Below are positions 54,449-63,338 of a stretch of DNA of 64,000 bases, one piece after another (position 1 is the stretch's first letter; each line of letters opens with the position of its first letter). Source of the stretch: Flocculibacter collagenilyticus (GTDB lineage: Bacteria; Pseudomonadota; Gammaproteobacteria; Enterobacterales; Alteromonadaceae); contig NZ_CP059888.1 in NCBI RefSeq assembly GCF_016469335.1, positions 124,001 through 188,000 of the forward strand. The letters run 5' to 3'. The position numbers were made by a program, and so were the translations under genes. The notes beneath the pieces are model-generated. The model ran no database searches and had not been told where the DNA came from. It saw only the letters and a program-made list of their open reading frames with translations.

Positions 54449-56365
54449 CTAGTTATCAGCATCAAATGCTTGTTGTTTTAGCTCTAATGCTTCGCTGGCT
54501 TCCATCCACAATTCTTCAGTTTCTTCCAATGTAATAACTAGTTTAGCTTGTTGTTCAAGTAATTGTTTTAATTTATCTTTGTTTGAGTCGTCGTACAATG
54601 CATTATCACTAAGCGACAATTCAAGGGTATGCTTTTCTTGGTTTAGCTTCTCTAACTGCTTATCGAGTTTTTCTACTTGTTGTCGTAAGGGTTTGGTTTG
54701 TTGTCTAAACTCAGCTTCTTTACGCTTTTTATCTTTGCGATTAACCGCAGAGTGCTCTGAACTTGGTTTTGTTGATATGGCGGCCGCTTCTGCTTTATTA
54801 GCTTCGGTTAACCACTGATGATAATCGTCGAGATCGCCATTAAATGCCGTTACGCTGCCATCTGCCACTAAGTAAAATTCGTCAGTGGTGGTTTTTAACA
54901 AGTGACGGTCGTGCGATACAATCACCATTGCACCTTCAAAGGCTTGTAGTGCCATAGCAAGGGCATGGCGCATTTCTAAATCTAAATGGTTAGTAGGTTC
55001 ATCCAGTAAGAGTAGGTTAGGCTTTTGATAAACAATCATTGCTAGTACTAAACGGGCTTTCTCGCCGCCGGAGAAAGGAGCAACTTTGCTGGTGGCATTG
55101 TCACCACTAAAGCCAAAGCGACCTAGATGATCGCGTAATTGTTGCTCTAACACGTCGGGAGCCAAGTGCTGCATGTGTTGCAGTGGTGTTTCGTCAGAAC
55201 GCAAAAATTCTAATTGATGCTGCGCAAAGTAACCAATTGCTAAGCCATTACTGGTTTCATACAATCCACCCAGTGGTTTTAGCTCGCCCGCTAAGGTTTT
55301 AATAAAGGTTGATTTACCAGCCCCATTTCGTCCTAATAATCCTATTCTGCTGCCAGGCACTAGGTTAAGTTTAATATTCTCTAAAATGGTCTTGGTTGGA
55401 TAACCCGCTTGCATTCGCTCCATATAAACTAATGGATTAGGCAGTTGTGGCGGAGTGAAGAAGTCAAATTGAAACGGGGAGTCCACATGAGCAGGCGCCA
55501 AATCTTCCATGCGCTCTAATGCTTTTAAACGACTTTGTGCTTGTTTGGCTTTGCTGGCTTTGGCGCGAAAACGATCAACAAACTTTTGTAAATGTGCTTT
55601 TTGCTTTTCTTGCTTTTCATACATTGACTGTTGTTGTGCAAGTTTTTCAATACGTTGGCGTTCGAAGCTTGTGTAGTTACCGGTATAGCTGTTTAGTGTT
55701 TGATTTTCGATATGGATAATCTGATTGACTACGGTATCTAAAAAGTCGCGATCGTGAGAGATTAAAATCAGTGTGCCCGGGTATTGTTTTAACCAGCGTT
55801 CTAGCCAAAACACGGCATCTAAATCTAAGTGGTTAGTAGGCTCATCCAGTAAGAGTAAGTCGGAGCGACATATAAGGGCTTGAGCAAGATTCAGGCGCAT
55901 GCGCCAACCACCACTAAAACTTTTTACAGGTTGATCTAATTGTGCTGTTGTAAACCCCAAACCATGTAATAACTCACCCGCTCGGGCGTTAATGCTATAA
56001 GCATTCATGGCGTCCAGCTGATGGTGAAGGTGAGCAATTTTCTCACCATTGTCAGCCTGTTCTGCCTCAATCAGTGCTTGTTGAATTGTGCGATATTCCA
56101 CATCGCCGTCAATCACATATTCAATGGCTGGTTTTTCTAATGCGGGGGTTTCTTGTTTAACCGAGGCTATTTTCCAATCATTAGGATAGTTACACTCGCC
56201 TTGATCCAAGCTAATTTCACCGCGAACAAGTGCAAATAAACTGGATTTACCACAACCATTTGCGCCAGTTAACCCAACTTTATGGCCAGGATAAATGGTC
56301 GCGCTGGCATCGGAAAGAAGTGTGTTTACACCGCGTAATAATTGAACATTGGAAAGCTGGATCAT
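54449..56365 (-). CDS. yheS: ABC-F ATPase YheS
   Basis: 638 aa with two ATP-binding cassettes. First: Walker A GANGCGKS, signature SFSGGWRMR, Walker B LLLLDEPTNHLD. Second: GRNGAGKS, FSGGEKARL, LLLLDEPTNHLD. The linker between them is basic and the C-terminus is a coiled coil. ABC-F proteins bind ribosomes; YheS eases translation stalls in E. coli. No membrane domain. Start of a yheS-DUF2390 unit. Confidence 0.96.
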   Translation of the reverse strand: MIQLSNVQLLRGVNTLLSDASATIYPGHKVGLTGANGCGKSSLFALVRGEISLDQGECNYPNDWKIASVKQETPALEKPAIEYVIDGDVEYRTIQQALIEAEQADNGEKIAHLHHQLDAMNAYSINARAGELLHGLGFTTAQLDQPVKSFSGGWRMRLNLAQALICRSDLLLLDEPTNHLDLDAVFWLERWLKQYPGTLILISHDRDFLDTVVNQIIHIENQTLNSYTGNYTSFERQRIEKLAQQQSMYEKQEKQKAHLQKFVDRFRAKASKAKQAQSRLKALERMEDLAPAHVDSPFQFDFFTPPQLPNPLVYMERMQAGYPTKTILENIKLNLVPGSRIGLLGRNGAGKSTFIKTLAGELKPLGGLYETSNGLAIGYFAQHQLEFLRSDETPLQHMQHLAPDVLEQQLRDHLGRFGFSGDNATSKVAPFSGGEKARLVLAMIVYQKPNLLLLDEPTNHLDLEMRHALAMALQAFEGAMVIVSHDRHLLKTTTDEFYLVADGSVTAFNGDLDDYHQWLTEANKAEAAAISTKPSSEHSAVNRKDKKRKEAEFRQQTKPLRQQVEKLDKQLEKLNQEKHTLELSLSDNALYDDSNKDKLKQLLEQQAKLVITLEETEELWMEASEALELKQQAFDADN

Positions 56366-56535
56366 ACTTGTTTACGTCTCTTACTTGCATTAGAAGTGGT
56401 TGTGCGATGAGCATTTTAGCCCAGCCCATGGTTGAATGCTATTGATACATTACGCTGTTATCGAAGAGGAGGAACAGGTAAAATTAATGAGTAAGAATGT
56501 GAGCCGCGAATGGTTCACTCGATTTAAGTAGCATA

Positions 56536-56763
56536 ATGGGCAAGAAAATGAGTGAAAAGAGTACGCTGAAAAAGAAACGTTTTATAGCTGGTGCGGTGTG
56601 CCCAGAATGCAAAAAAATGGATACCATGCAGCTATATTTAGAGAATAATGTAGAGAAAGTCACCTGTGTTGCATGTGGGCATAGCATGGTACAGCCTGAT
56701 GATACCGTGTCTGCCGCCACTAGGCAGTTTGAACAGGTTATTGGTGTGTTTAAACCAGAATAA
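56536..56763 (+). CDS. yheV: YheV-family zinc-ribbon protein
   Basis: 75 aa. KKRFIAGAVCPECKKMDTM and EKVTCVACGH match E. coli YheV, with cysteines C22, C25, C44 and C47 forming a zinc ribbon, and the closing EQVIGVFKPE. A second ATG at 56548 is an alternative start; neither has a strong ribosome-binding site. Function unknown. It lies near yheS and slyX, as in enterobacteria. Confidence 0.92.
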   Translation: MGKKMSEKSTLKKKRFIAGAVCPECKKMDTMQLYLENNVEKVTCVACGHSMVQPDDTVSAATRQFEQVIGVFKPE

Positions 56764-56780
56764 TAAGTACTCGTTTTAGT

Positions 56781-56814
56781 GTGGCTTTGTCATTTGGGTA
56801 AGTGACAAAGCCAC
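56781..56814. terminator. 12-bp hairpin between yheV and the FNT gene
   Basis: Perfect stem GTGGCTTTGTCA/TGACAAAGCCAC with a 10-nt loop lies between convergent genes. No T run follows on either strand, but its position suggests it limits read-through. Confidence 0.55.
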
Positions 56815-56836
56815 GCACGACTTTCTACTAAGGTTG

Positions 56837-57826
56837 CTATCCCATTTTCGTGGTGTTACGGCCACTACGTTGAGAATGTCGAATATGACCATAATTCAGC
56901 ACAGCCACAAACAAACTACCGCCAATCATATTGCCGAGTAAAGCGTGACCAATAAATGACACTGCTTGCACTAAAGTGAATTCGTCACTGATTAAGTAGC
57001 CAACGATCATTTCAATTGAGCCTGCAATAGAGTGATGTAAACCACCAATACCAATCAAAAACGTAACAATGTAGATTGACACAATTTGGCTTAATGTAGA
57101 GTGAGTAGACAACACTATCCAAGCGCCTAACGCCATTAGCCAGCCTGCAAGCACCGCACTTAAAATAAGTGGTACCGAATCAAAATGCACTAGGTGTTTG
57201 GCGATCATAATGTAACCCGCTTCTGCTTGAATTACAGGATCGGCCAAAATTAATAATTGGGCACTAATTAAGCCGCCAACCAAGTTACCAGCAATAACCG
57301 TTAACCACAGCATGATTAACCCTTTAAAATCACTCTTTTCATCCAAAACAGGATAAACCGCAGTGGCGGTATGTTCGGTGAATAATTGGGTGCGACTTAA
57401 AATACACAGTACAAAACCAAGTGGATAAAATAACGCAATGGTTAGCCTTTCAAGCCAAGGATTTTCAAATTCGCTGGCAAACTGAGAAACCACGGCAACG
57501 GCCATTACGGTAAAACATAAGATCATACCCGCAGCAATGGCTGATAAGAATAGCGACACCAGCGGTCTGGCATGCTGTTCTAAGCCTTCATGAATGGCGG
57601 TTTCTAAAATATCGTCAGGATGACGAAACGTTTCGTCGGTGCGCTTGACAATAACAGGTACGTAGGCGCGATCTTCTTGTTTACGCTCTAAAACGCGTTT
57701 GGTTTCTTTTTCTTCAGCGTAACTGATTTCATCGCCGTCAGGGGTGATTATTTTTTTAGGTTCTTCTGGTGCGGCTTCGCCCGACTGTTGGCGCGAAGTG
57801 ATATTTTGCTTGTTATCTTCGTTCAT
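56837..57826 (-). CDS. Formate/nitrite transporter family protein, YfdC-like
   Basis: 329 aa. About 90 polar N-terminal residues precede six FNT membrane helices, with the helix-breaking motifs GNLVGGLISAQ and GGLHHSIAGS. The long charged N-terminus and overall form resemble E. coli YfdC rather than FocA. A pentameric channel for a small anion is expected; the ion is unknown. Ends near the hairpin shared with yheV and starts just after slyX. Confidence 0.88.
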   Translation of the reverse strand: MNEDNKQNITSRQQSGEAAPEEPKKIITPDGDEISYAEEKETKRVLERKQEDRAYVPVIVKRTDETFRHPDDILETAIHEGLEQHARPLVSLFLSAIAAGMILCFTVMAVAVVSQFASEFENPWLERLTIALFYPLGFVLCILSRTQLFTEHTATAVYPVLDEKSDFKGLIMLWLTVIAGNLVGGLISAQLLILADPVIQAEAGYIMIAKHLVHFDSVPLILSAVLAGWLMALGAWIVLSTHSTLSQIVSIYIVTFLIGIGGLHHSIAGSIEMIVGYLISDEFTLVQAVSFIGHALLGNMIGGSLFVAVLNYGHIRHSQRSGRNTTKMG

Positions 57827-57833
57827 AATTGAC

Positions 57834-58061
57834 CTAGTAATGCGGCGGAGGTGGCTCTTCCTCTGCTGTGGTTATGGTTGATGAATGTGTTTCTTTAAAT
57901 TTTTTACCCAATAACTCTATTTGCTTTTGTAATAATTGTAGCTTTTCTTGGTGATGTGCGATTTCATCATTAAGTTGATTTATCGTGTCATCCTGAAATG
58001 CTAATTTACTTTCTAACTCTTCTATACGTTGCTCAAGCTTATTTTGTTCAATTTCCGACAC
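57834..58061 (-). CDS. slyX: SlyX
   Basis: 75 aa almost entirely coiled coil (LEQRIEELESKLAFQDDTIN and onward), ending in PPPPHY, the classic SlyX tail. Role unclear even in E. coli. It follows the WD40 lipoprotein gene by two bases and precedes the FNT gene, so the three are likely one operon. Confidence 0.93.
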   Translation of the reverse strand: MSEIEQNKLEQRIEELESKLAFQDDTINQLNDEIAHHQEKLQLLQKQIELLGKKFKETHSSTITTAEEEPPPPHY

Positions 58062-58063
58062 GG

Positions 58064-59071
58064 CTAGCCTTTAATTTTTTGATTGATTGACCACACTTCA
58101 GCTAAACCGCTAGAGCTTTCAGTCAGTAATTGCTTGTTATTATTGATGAAGCTGACGCTATATACAACCGAACTTTTTGGTCGAGTGTTTTTTCTTGGTG
58201 CAACTAACCACTGTGCGATAGCTTCGCCACTTTCAATATTCCACAATGTCAGGTGGCGAGAAGGTGAACCTGTCGCTAACCACTTTCCATCTTCACTAAA
58301 CCTCACTGCACTAAAAATAAATTGGCGCTGTATATATTGTAGTTGGCTGATTGCTTCACCGTTGGTTAAATCCCAAATTACACTCTTTTTCTTGCTATCT
58401 GCGGTAAACGCATAACGCCCTTGAGGATCAAGTGCGACTTTAGTTACACGGCTAGGGTGATTAAAGCGATAAATAACTTGCCCGCTTTTAGTGTCCCACA
58501 GGTAGGCAACGTAATCATTTGAAGCGGTGAGGGCGTAGCGCCCATTGGGTGACATATCAACTGAATTGATTTTTTGCTGGTGGCCTAAAAACTCAAGACG
58601 GCGCGCCGATGCCAAATTAATGTGTACCACCACGCCGCTACTTTTACCTATTAATAAATGCTTCCCGTCATTAGATACCGCCACATCACGCACTTTTGAG
58701 TCTTTCACTTTCCAATAGCCTTCAGCATCACCGGTTTCAATGTTCCACAACACAAAGGTTTCGCTATCAGCAGTGAGCGCGTGCGAATTATTATGAGAGA
58801 TATGTGAAGCAAGCACTAAATTTTCTGCATCATCATTATGTTTCCATTGATACTTTAATGCGTTAGATTGGTTATCCCAAAGTGCTAAGCCATGATGAAT
58901 CGAAGAGACAATACTGTATTTCCCATCGTAAGAAAGATAACCACTATAAGACCCTTCAACGGCATGCTCAATGGACGCGTCGGCATCACTGGCAATAGGT
59001 GCACAGCCAACAGTTTGGCTTAGTCCGAATAGGGCAATAATGTAGATAAAAGTTGAGAATAAACGATGCAT
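58064..59071 (-). CDS. WD40-repeat lipoprotein
   Basis: 335 aa. Signal peptide with lipobox TVGC (Cys ~23) and then about six WD40 blades, visible as repeats ending in WDLTNG, WNIESG, LWDTKSG and similar. The beta-propeller probably faces the periplasm and binds a partner. It is the first gene of a likely operon with slyX. Function unknown. Confidence 0.85.
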   Translation of the reverse strand: MHRLFSTFIYIIALFGLSQTVGCAPIASDADASIEHAVEGSYSGYLSYDGKYSIVSSIHHGLALWDNQSNALKYQWKHNDDAENLVLASHISHNNSHALTADSETFVLWNIETGDAEGYWKVKDSKVRDVAVSNDGKHLLIGKSSGVVVHINLASARRLEFLGHQQKINSVDMSPNGRYALTASNDYVAYLWDTKSGQVIYRFNHPSRVTKVALDPQGRYAFTADSKKKSVIWDLTNGEAISQLQYIQRQFIFSAVRFSEDGKWLATGSPSRHLTLWNIESGEAIAQWLVAPRKNTRPKSSVVYSVSFINNNKQLLTESSSGLAEVWSINQKIKG

Positions 59072-59267
59072 TAAGCGTCCTAATTAAGTTCTCCCCGCCT
59101 AAGTAACAACATGGGGGTGTACCATTGCTTTTAATAAGGTTACCATAAACCACGAAATACGCTGATTTCGTACAAGTATAGAGTGATTTTACATGATTAG
59201 AATGATTACTATATCGACCAGCAACAAAAAAATTTCAATAAATAAAAGCAATTAGGAATAAAATTTC

Positions 59268-60020
59268 ATGCGCACATCTTTTAAATTGTCTTTGTTGGCG
59301 ACTGCGTTAGTTGCGCTAACAGCGTGTAACCAACAAAAAGCAGAACCAGAAGCTGCTAAATTAGAAACTGAAGAACAAAAACAAGCATATAGCATTGGTG
59401 CATCTGTAGGTAGCTACGTTAAAAACCAGCTAGATGTACACAATGACCTTGGCATTAAACTAGAGTCAGATTTAGTGGTTCAAGGAATGAAAGATGCTCT
59501 AGCAGGTAAAGAGCAAATTACTGCTGACGAAGCAAAAGCAATTTTAATGGCGTTAGACGCTTCAATGCGTGAAAAGAAAGCGGCTAAAGATGCAGAAGAC
59601 AGCAAACTAAACATTGAAAAAGGCCAAAACTTCTTAGCTGAAAATGCCAAGAAAGAAGGCGTAGTAACGCTAGAGTCAGGCTTACAGTATCAAGTATTAA
59701 AAGAAGGTGAAGGTCCTAAGCCTGCAGCGACTGATACCGTTAAAGTACACTATCACGGTACATTATTAGATGGTACTGTGTTTGATAGCTCGTACGATCG
59801 TGGTGAGCCAGCAGTATTCCCTTTAAATCGTGTTATTAAAGGCTGGACTGAAGGCGTACAGTTAATGAAGGAAGGTGCTAAGTATAAATTCTTCATCCCA
59901 TCTGAATTAGCGTACGGCGAGCGCGCTACGGGTAAAATCACACCAAACTCAACATTAGTGTTTGACGTAGAATTACTTGAAGTACAAGGTGCAAACAGCT
60001 CAGAAGGTGCTTCTGAGTAA
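59268..60020 (+). CDS. fkpA: FKBP-type peptidyl-prolyl isomerase FkpA
   Basis: 250 aa. Signal peptide with a lipobox-like LTACN, then an N-terminal dimerisation helix domain (EEQKQAYSIGASVGSYV) and a C-terminal FKBP domain (VKVHYHGTLLDGTVFDSSYDR, quoted as VKVHYHGTLLDG). Periplasmic folding catalyst and chaperone. It is divergent from the WD40-slyX operon, mirroring the E. coli slyX-fkpA layout. A strong terminator follows. Confidence 0.96.
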   Translation: MRTSFKLSLLATALVALTACNQQKAEPEAAKLETEEQKQAYSIGASVGSYVKNQLDVHNDLGIKLESDLVVQGMKDALAGKEQITADEAKAILMALDASMREKKAAKDAEDSKLNIEKGQNFLAENAKKEGVVTLESGLQYQVLKEGEGPKPAATDTVKVHYHGTLLDGTVFDSSYDRGEPAVFPLNRVIKGWTEGVQLMKEGAKYKFFIPSELAYGERATGKITPNSTLVFDVELLEVQGANSSEGASE

Positions 60021-60071
60021 TAGTGAGCGCTGTTAAGCTCAATTAATTATAGTGTTAATGACTATAACGTG

Positions 60072-60099
60072 AAAAACGCCAGCGAATGCTGGCGTTTTT
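60072..60099 (+). terminator. Intrinsic terminator of fkpA
   Basis: AAAAACGCCAGC, GAAT loop, GCTGGCGTTTTT. A perfect 12-bp stem including the A and T runs; ends fkpA transcription and may act in both directions. Confidence 0.92.
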
Positions 60100-60236
60100 G
60101 TTATGCAAGCCCTTGAAATAGTGTTCATTAGTAACTGCCGACAATAAGTTAAGTGCGAATTAAAGCAGTAATTAGCTGATAATTGCTGGATATCTATCTT
60201 TTATTTAACCTGTTTATTAATAGGCTCAGCGATTAA

Positions 60237-60518
60237 TCGCTACATCCTGCAACGACTCCAAGGAAAGAAGCGCGTGACAGAAATCAGCCATTCAATATCT
60301 CTCGTATCCACACCCCACAAGGCATTTTTCAACTTAATGGTACATGGCAACCAGCGAAAGACATTGCCAAAGTAGATGTATCTGCATTAAAAATTCACAG
60401 CCTTTCAATGATGGGTACTGATGGCTGGGTAAAGCTGAATATTGAAAATGAAAGAATCATTACGCTACTAAAGAAGGTACGCGCCAGACTACTAGAACAC
60501 CTGACTAGCTCCTATTGA
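60237..60518 (+). pseudogene. Possible decayed coding fragment
   Basis: An open frame of 93 codons with no usable start codon near its front and no ribosome-binding site. The translation (for example SRIHTPQGIFQLNGTWQPAK and KIHSLSMMGTDGWVKL) looks protein-like rather than random, but I do not recognise it. It sits just before an IS remnant and may be a relic. Confidence 0.3.
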
Positions 60519-60569
60519 TTCAAAGTAAATTATCATTAGGAATGATGATGTAAAGAGTGGGAATAATAA

Positions 60570-61075
60570 TTAACCCGAGCTCGGTTTAAGACATAAATGC
60601 TTTTACAGTAATCGAAGGTTTGTGTTCTTTATGACGATAAGTAATGAGTGCTCCGAATACGATGAATATCAGGCTATGTAAACTTCGTTGTCGCGAATGC
60701 CCTAATTAGCAGATATGTTGTATTTGGCCATTTACCGTTATCAATAATAAATCGCCTTGATAACAATGCCTGTCTCAAGCAGAAATGGTTTTAGCCTTCA
60801 TGTTGCTGCGGAGCTTGGGGTAACTCCTCGACCTAGTTGTGTCATCTTTGTAAAGGTTTGTATTTCGGCTTGCTTAAACTGTGACACACTTTGATACCTG
60901 TTGAGTCAATAATATAAGCATCATAATCGGCTGATTTAAGCATCTTGAGAGCGGTGTCATAGCGAGAGGCATAAGTTCTAAAAGCCTTGTATAACTCAGT
61001 GGTGTAGGGAAGTCCTTTTATGAAATGAGCAATATTGCCTTTATAAAAACGTTTAAAGTTTCGGTGGTGTGACAT
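60570..61075 (-). mobile_element. IS982-family insertion sequence remnant
   Basis: The minus-strand frame from 61075 to 60842 (77 codons) matches the first half of an IS982-type transposase: HHRNFKRFYKGNIAHF in place of the YRNFK...Y block, and IDSTGIKVCHS corresponding to the family's IDSTxLxVCH. About 60660-60590 then encodes a separate C-terminal piece (GALITYRHKEHKPS, like ALIAYxFQPKKPSL). The middle is lost. The C-terminal end stops just before a 20-base imperfect palindrome (60571-60590; core CCGAGCTCGG) that may be the element's end. Confidence 0.6.
60842..61075 (-). pseudogene. Truncated IS982-like transposase (N-terminal half)
   Basis: 77 aa. Carries the Asp-containing DST motif of the transposase active site but ends at a stop soon after VCHSLSKPK, so the rest of the catalytic core is missing. 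Certainly not functional. Confidence 0.6.
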
Positions 61076-61078
61076 ATG

Positions 61079-61100
61079 AAAATGACAGTAATGACTGTCA
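61079..61100 (-). terminator. Intrinsic terminator of yrfG
   Basis: Minus strand: stem TGACAGT/ACTGTCA with a CATT loop and then TTTTC. It lies six bases after the yrfG stop. Confidence 0.7.
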
Positions 61101-61105
61101 AGTAA

Positions 61106-61780
61106 CTACTCGAGCTTGTAGTTCAAAATATCTTCCACCAACACCCTATAATCACTCACTGCATCAAACTCAGTAATATGCTTCGTTGCCTGTTGGCTAT
61201 CTGGGTTGGCAACGGCGAGTAGGTGTTTAATGCCGTATTGCTGGGCGCTTTTTAAAATATCTATGCTGTCGTCAACAAATAACGTGTGTTTATTGTTAAA
61301 ATTAAACTCTGCTTGTAGTTGTTGCCATAGTTGCTGAGACTCTTTGGTGACGCCATATTGATGGGTGGAAACCAGCGTGTCGATATGTTGATCAAGCTTG
61401 GTTTTTTCTATCTTAAGTGACAAGCTGTCTGGGTGGGCGTTTGTGACTAAAATCACTTCGCGTCCACTTTGTTTTAATGCGTCTAGAAATGGGATGGTGT
61501 CTTGTCTGATGGCAATTAAATGGTCAATTTCTCGTTTTAATGCAGTGATCGGTAAATTGAGTTTTTCAGTCCAATAATCTAGGCAGTACCACTGGATTTG
61601 TCCGCTGACTTGCTGGTATTCATTTTTTAAAAATTGTTGTGCTTGCTCAAGCGTAATATTTTCTTGCTCTGCATAGCGTTGTGGTAGCAGAGTAAGCCAA
61701 AAGTGGTTATCGAAGTGTAAGTCCAGTAAAGTGCCATCCATATCGAGTAAAACAGTGTGGATTTTTTCCCATTGCAGCAT
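61106..61780 (-). CDS. yrfG: HAD-family GMP/IMP nucleotidase YrfG
   Basis: 224 aa HAD phosphatase. Motif I is LLDMDGTLLDL, motif II VTNAHPDSL, motif III with the Lys in TKESQQLW, motif IV LFVDDSIDIL. The segment WYCLDYWTEKL is specific to YrfG, which hydrolyses GMP and IMP. It is divergent from nudE, as in enterobacteria. Confidence 0.93.
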   Translation of the reverse strand: MLQWEKIHTVLLDMDGTLLDLHFDNHFWLTLLPQRYAEQENITLEQAQQFLKNEYQQVSGQIQWYCLDYWTEKLNLPITALKREIDHLIAIRQDTIPFLDALKQSGREVILVTNAHPDSLSLKIEKTKLDQHIDTLVSTHQYGVTKESQQLWQQLQAEFNFNNKHTLFVDDSIDILKSAQQYGIKHLLAVANPDSQQATKHITEFDAVSDYRVLVEDILNYKLE

Positions 61781-61846
61781 AGATTTTTCCTGTGTATTCG
61801 ATTTAAGATGAAGGTCATTATTAGCAGTTTAGTTGGGTATTGTTTC

Positions 61847-62467
61847 ATGAGTCAGTCAGATTCGCAAAATTCGCCTTTTATATCTCCTCATTTTGCTTCT
61901 GAGCCAGCACTTTCTAAAGAGTTACCTATAATTAAACAACAAAAAGTGGTAGCCGAAAGTCGCTTATTTAAAATTGAGCAGTTAGATCTCACCTTTTCTA
62001 ATGGGGCAGAGCGTGTTTACGAACGTATGCGCGGCAGTGGCAGAGGTGCGGTGTTGATTGTACCGATAATTGACGAGTCAACGATGCTGTTGGTCCGCGA
62101 ATATTCAGCGGGTACACATGATTATCAATTAGGTTTTCCTAAAGGATTAATAGACCCCGGTGAAACTATTTACGAAGCAGCGAATAGAGAGTTGATGGAA
62201 GAAATTGGTTATGGCGCCAATAAATTAGTGCCACTCAAAGAGGTAAGCCTAGCGCCCGGCTATTTTAATGCCAAAATGAATATCCTGTTAGCGATGGATT
62301 TATATCCTAGCAAATTAGAAGGCGATGAACCTGAGCCGCTGGAAGTGGTGAACTGGCAAGTTGATAACACAACAGAATTATTATTAAGAACAGACTTTAC
62401 GGAAGCGCGCAGTGTAGCAGCGTTATTTTTGGCAGAGCGCTGGTTACAGCAGCATCACTCGAAATAA
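61847..62467 (+). CDS. nudE: ADP compounds hydrolase NudE
   Basis: 206 aa from the ATG at 61847 (MSQSDSQ), chosen because the earlier in-frame ATG at 61757 would overlap yrfG and add a sequence unlike any NudE. Nudix box: GLIDPGETIYEAANRELMEE, with the following IGYG. It hydrolyses ADP-ribose, NADH and Ap3A. Adjacent to yrfG as in E. coli; cysQ follows by 25 bases. Confidence 0.94.
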   Translation: MSQSDSQNSPFISPHFASEPALSKELPIIKQQKVVAESRLFKIEQLDLTFSNGAERVYERMRGSGRGAVLIVPIIDESTMLLVREYSAGTHDYQLGFPKGLIDPGETIYEAANRELMEEIGYGANKLVPLKEVSLAPGYFNAKMNILLAMDLYPSKLEGDEPEPLEVVNWQVDNTTELLLRTDFTEARSVAALFLAERWLQQHHSK

Positions 62468-62492
62468 TAAAATTAAGGTAAATAGACATATA

Positions 62493-63317
62493 ATGCATGC
62501 ACTGGAAATGTTAGAAGATGTAAAAGTAATCGCACAAAAAGCAGGGCATGCCATATTAGAAATTTATCAGCACAAAGATTATGAACAATTTTCAAAAGAT
62601 GATAATAGCCCAGTAACGACGGCTGATTATGCCTCTAATGATGTGTTAATGACGGAGCTTGAAGAGCTTTATCCAGATATTCCAATTATTTCAGAAGAAA
62701 CCGCTCATGTGTCTTTGAATGCCAGAAAAAACTGGCAACGCTATTGGCTGCTTGATCCAATGGATGGTACTCAAGAGTTTATTTCACGCAGTGGTGACTT
62801 TGCCGTGTGTATTGCATTAGTTGAGAACGGCTGGCCTGTTATGGGCATTATTTATTGGCCAATAAAAGACAGCTTTTATTACGCTGTTGCAGGGCATGGA
62901 GCCTATAAACAGACTGATAAAGGCATAACCCGTTTAGCTGTTGCGCACCGCCAACCTGATGAGCCAATTCGTTTTGCAGTTAGCCGAGTGCAAAAACTCA
63001 CTACGTTAACGCAGTACCTTAAAAGTGAACGTCCCACTGAGTTTATTAAGCTAGGTAGCTGCTCGCTAAAAAGCTGTTTTGTTGCAGAGGGGAAAGCAGA
63101 TTGCTATTTACGCGTAGGGCCTACCGGAGAGTGGGACACCGGAGCGCCGCATGTAATAGTAGAAGAGGCGGGCGGGCGTATCTTAGATAGCGAATTTAAC
63201 GGACTGAGTTATAACCAAAGAGAAACCTTTGATAATCCAGACTTTATGGTGCTGGGTGAGCAGTCAATCGGCTGGCGCGACATTATTAAACCGCACCGAA
63301 CCGAGCGAGATATTTAA
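62493..63317 (+). CDS. cysQ: 3'(2'),5'-bisphosphate nucleotidase CysQ
   Basis: 274 aa inositol-monophosphatase-fold enzyme that removes the 3' phosphate from PAP(S), recycling the by-product of sulfate assimilation. Metal sites: the Glu pair in ISEETAH and DPMDGTQEFI (DPxDGTxxF), and the C-terminal WDTGAPHVIVEEAGG. Same operon as nudE. Confidence 0.95.
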   Translation: MHALEMLEDVKVIAQKAGHAILEIYQHKDYEQFSKDDNSPVTTADYASNDVLMTELEELYPDIPIISEETAHVSLNARKNWQRYWLLDPMDGTQEFISRSGDFAVCIALVENGWPVMGIIYWPIKDSFYYAVAGHGAYKQTDKGITRLAVAHRQPDEPIRFAVSRVQKLTTLTQYLKSERPTEFIKLGSCSLKSCFVAEGKADCYLRVGPTGEWDTGAPHVIVEEAGGRILDSEFNGLSYNQRETFDNPDFMVLGEQSIGWRDIIKPHRTERDI

Positions 63318-63338
63318 TGGCAAAGCATTTAGCCTAAG

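Noticed and set aside
61757-61846. Extended NudE start
   Set aside because: Overlaps the start of yrfG on the other strand and adds residues foreign to the family.
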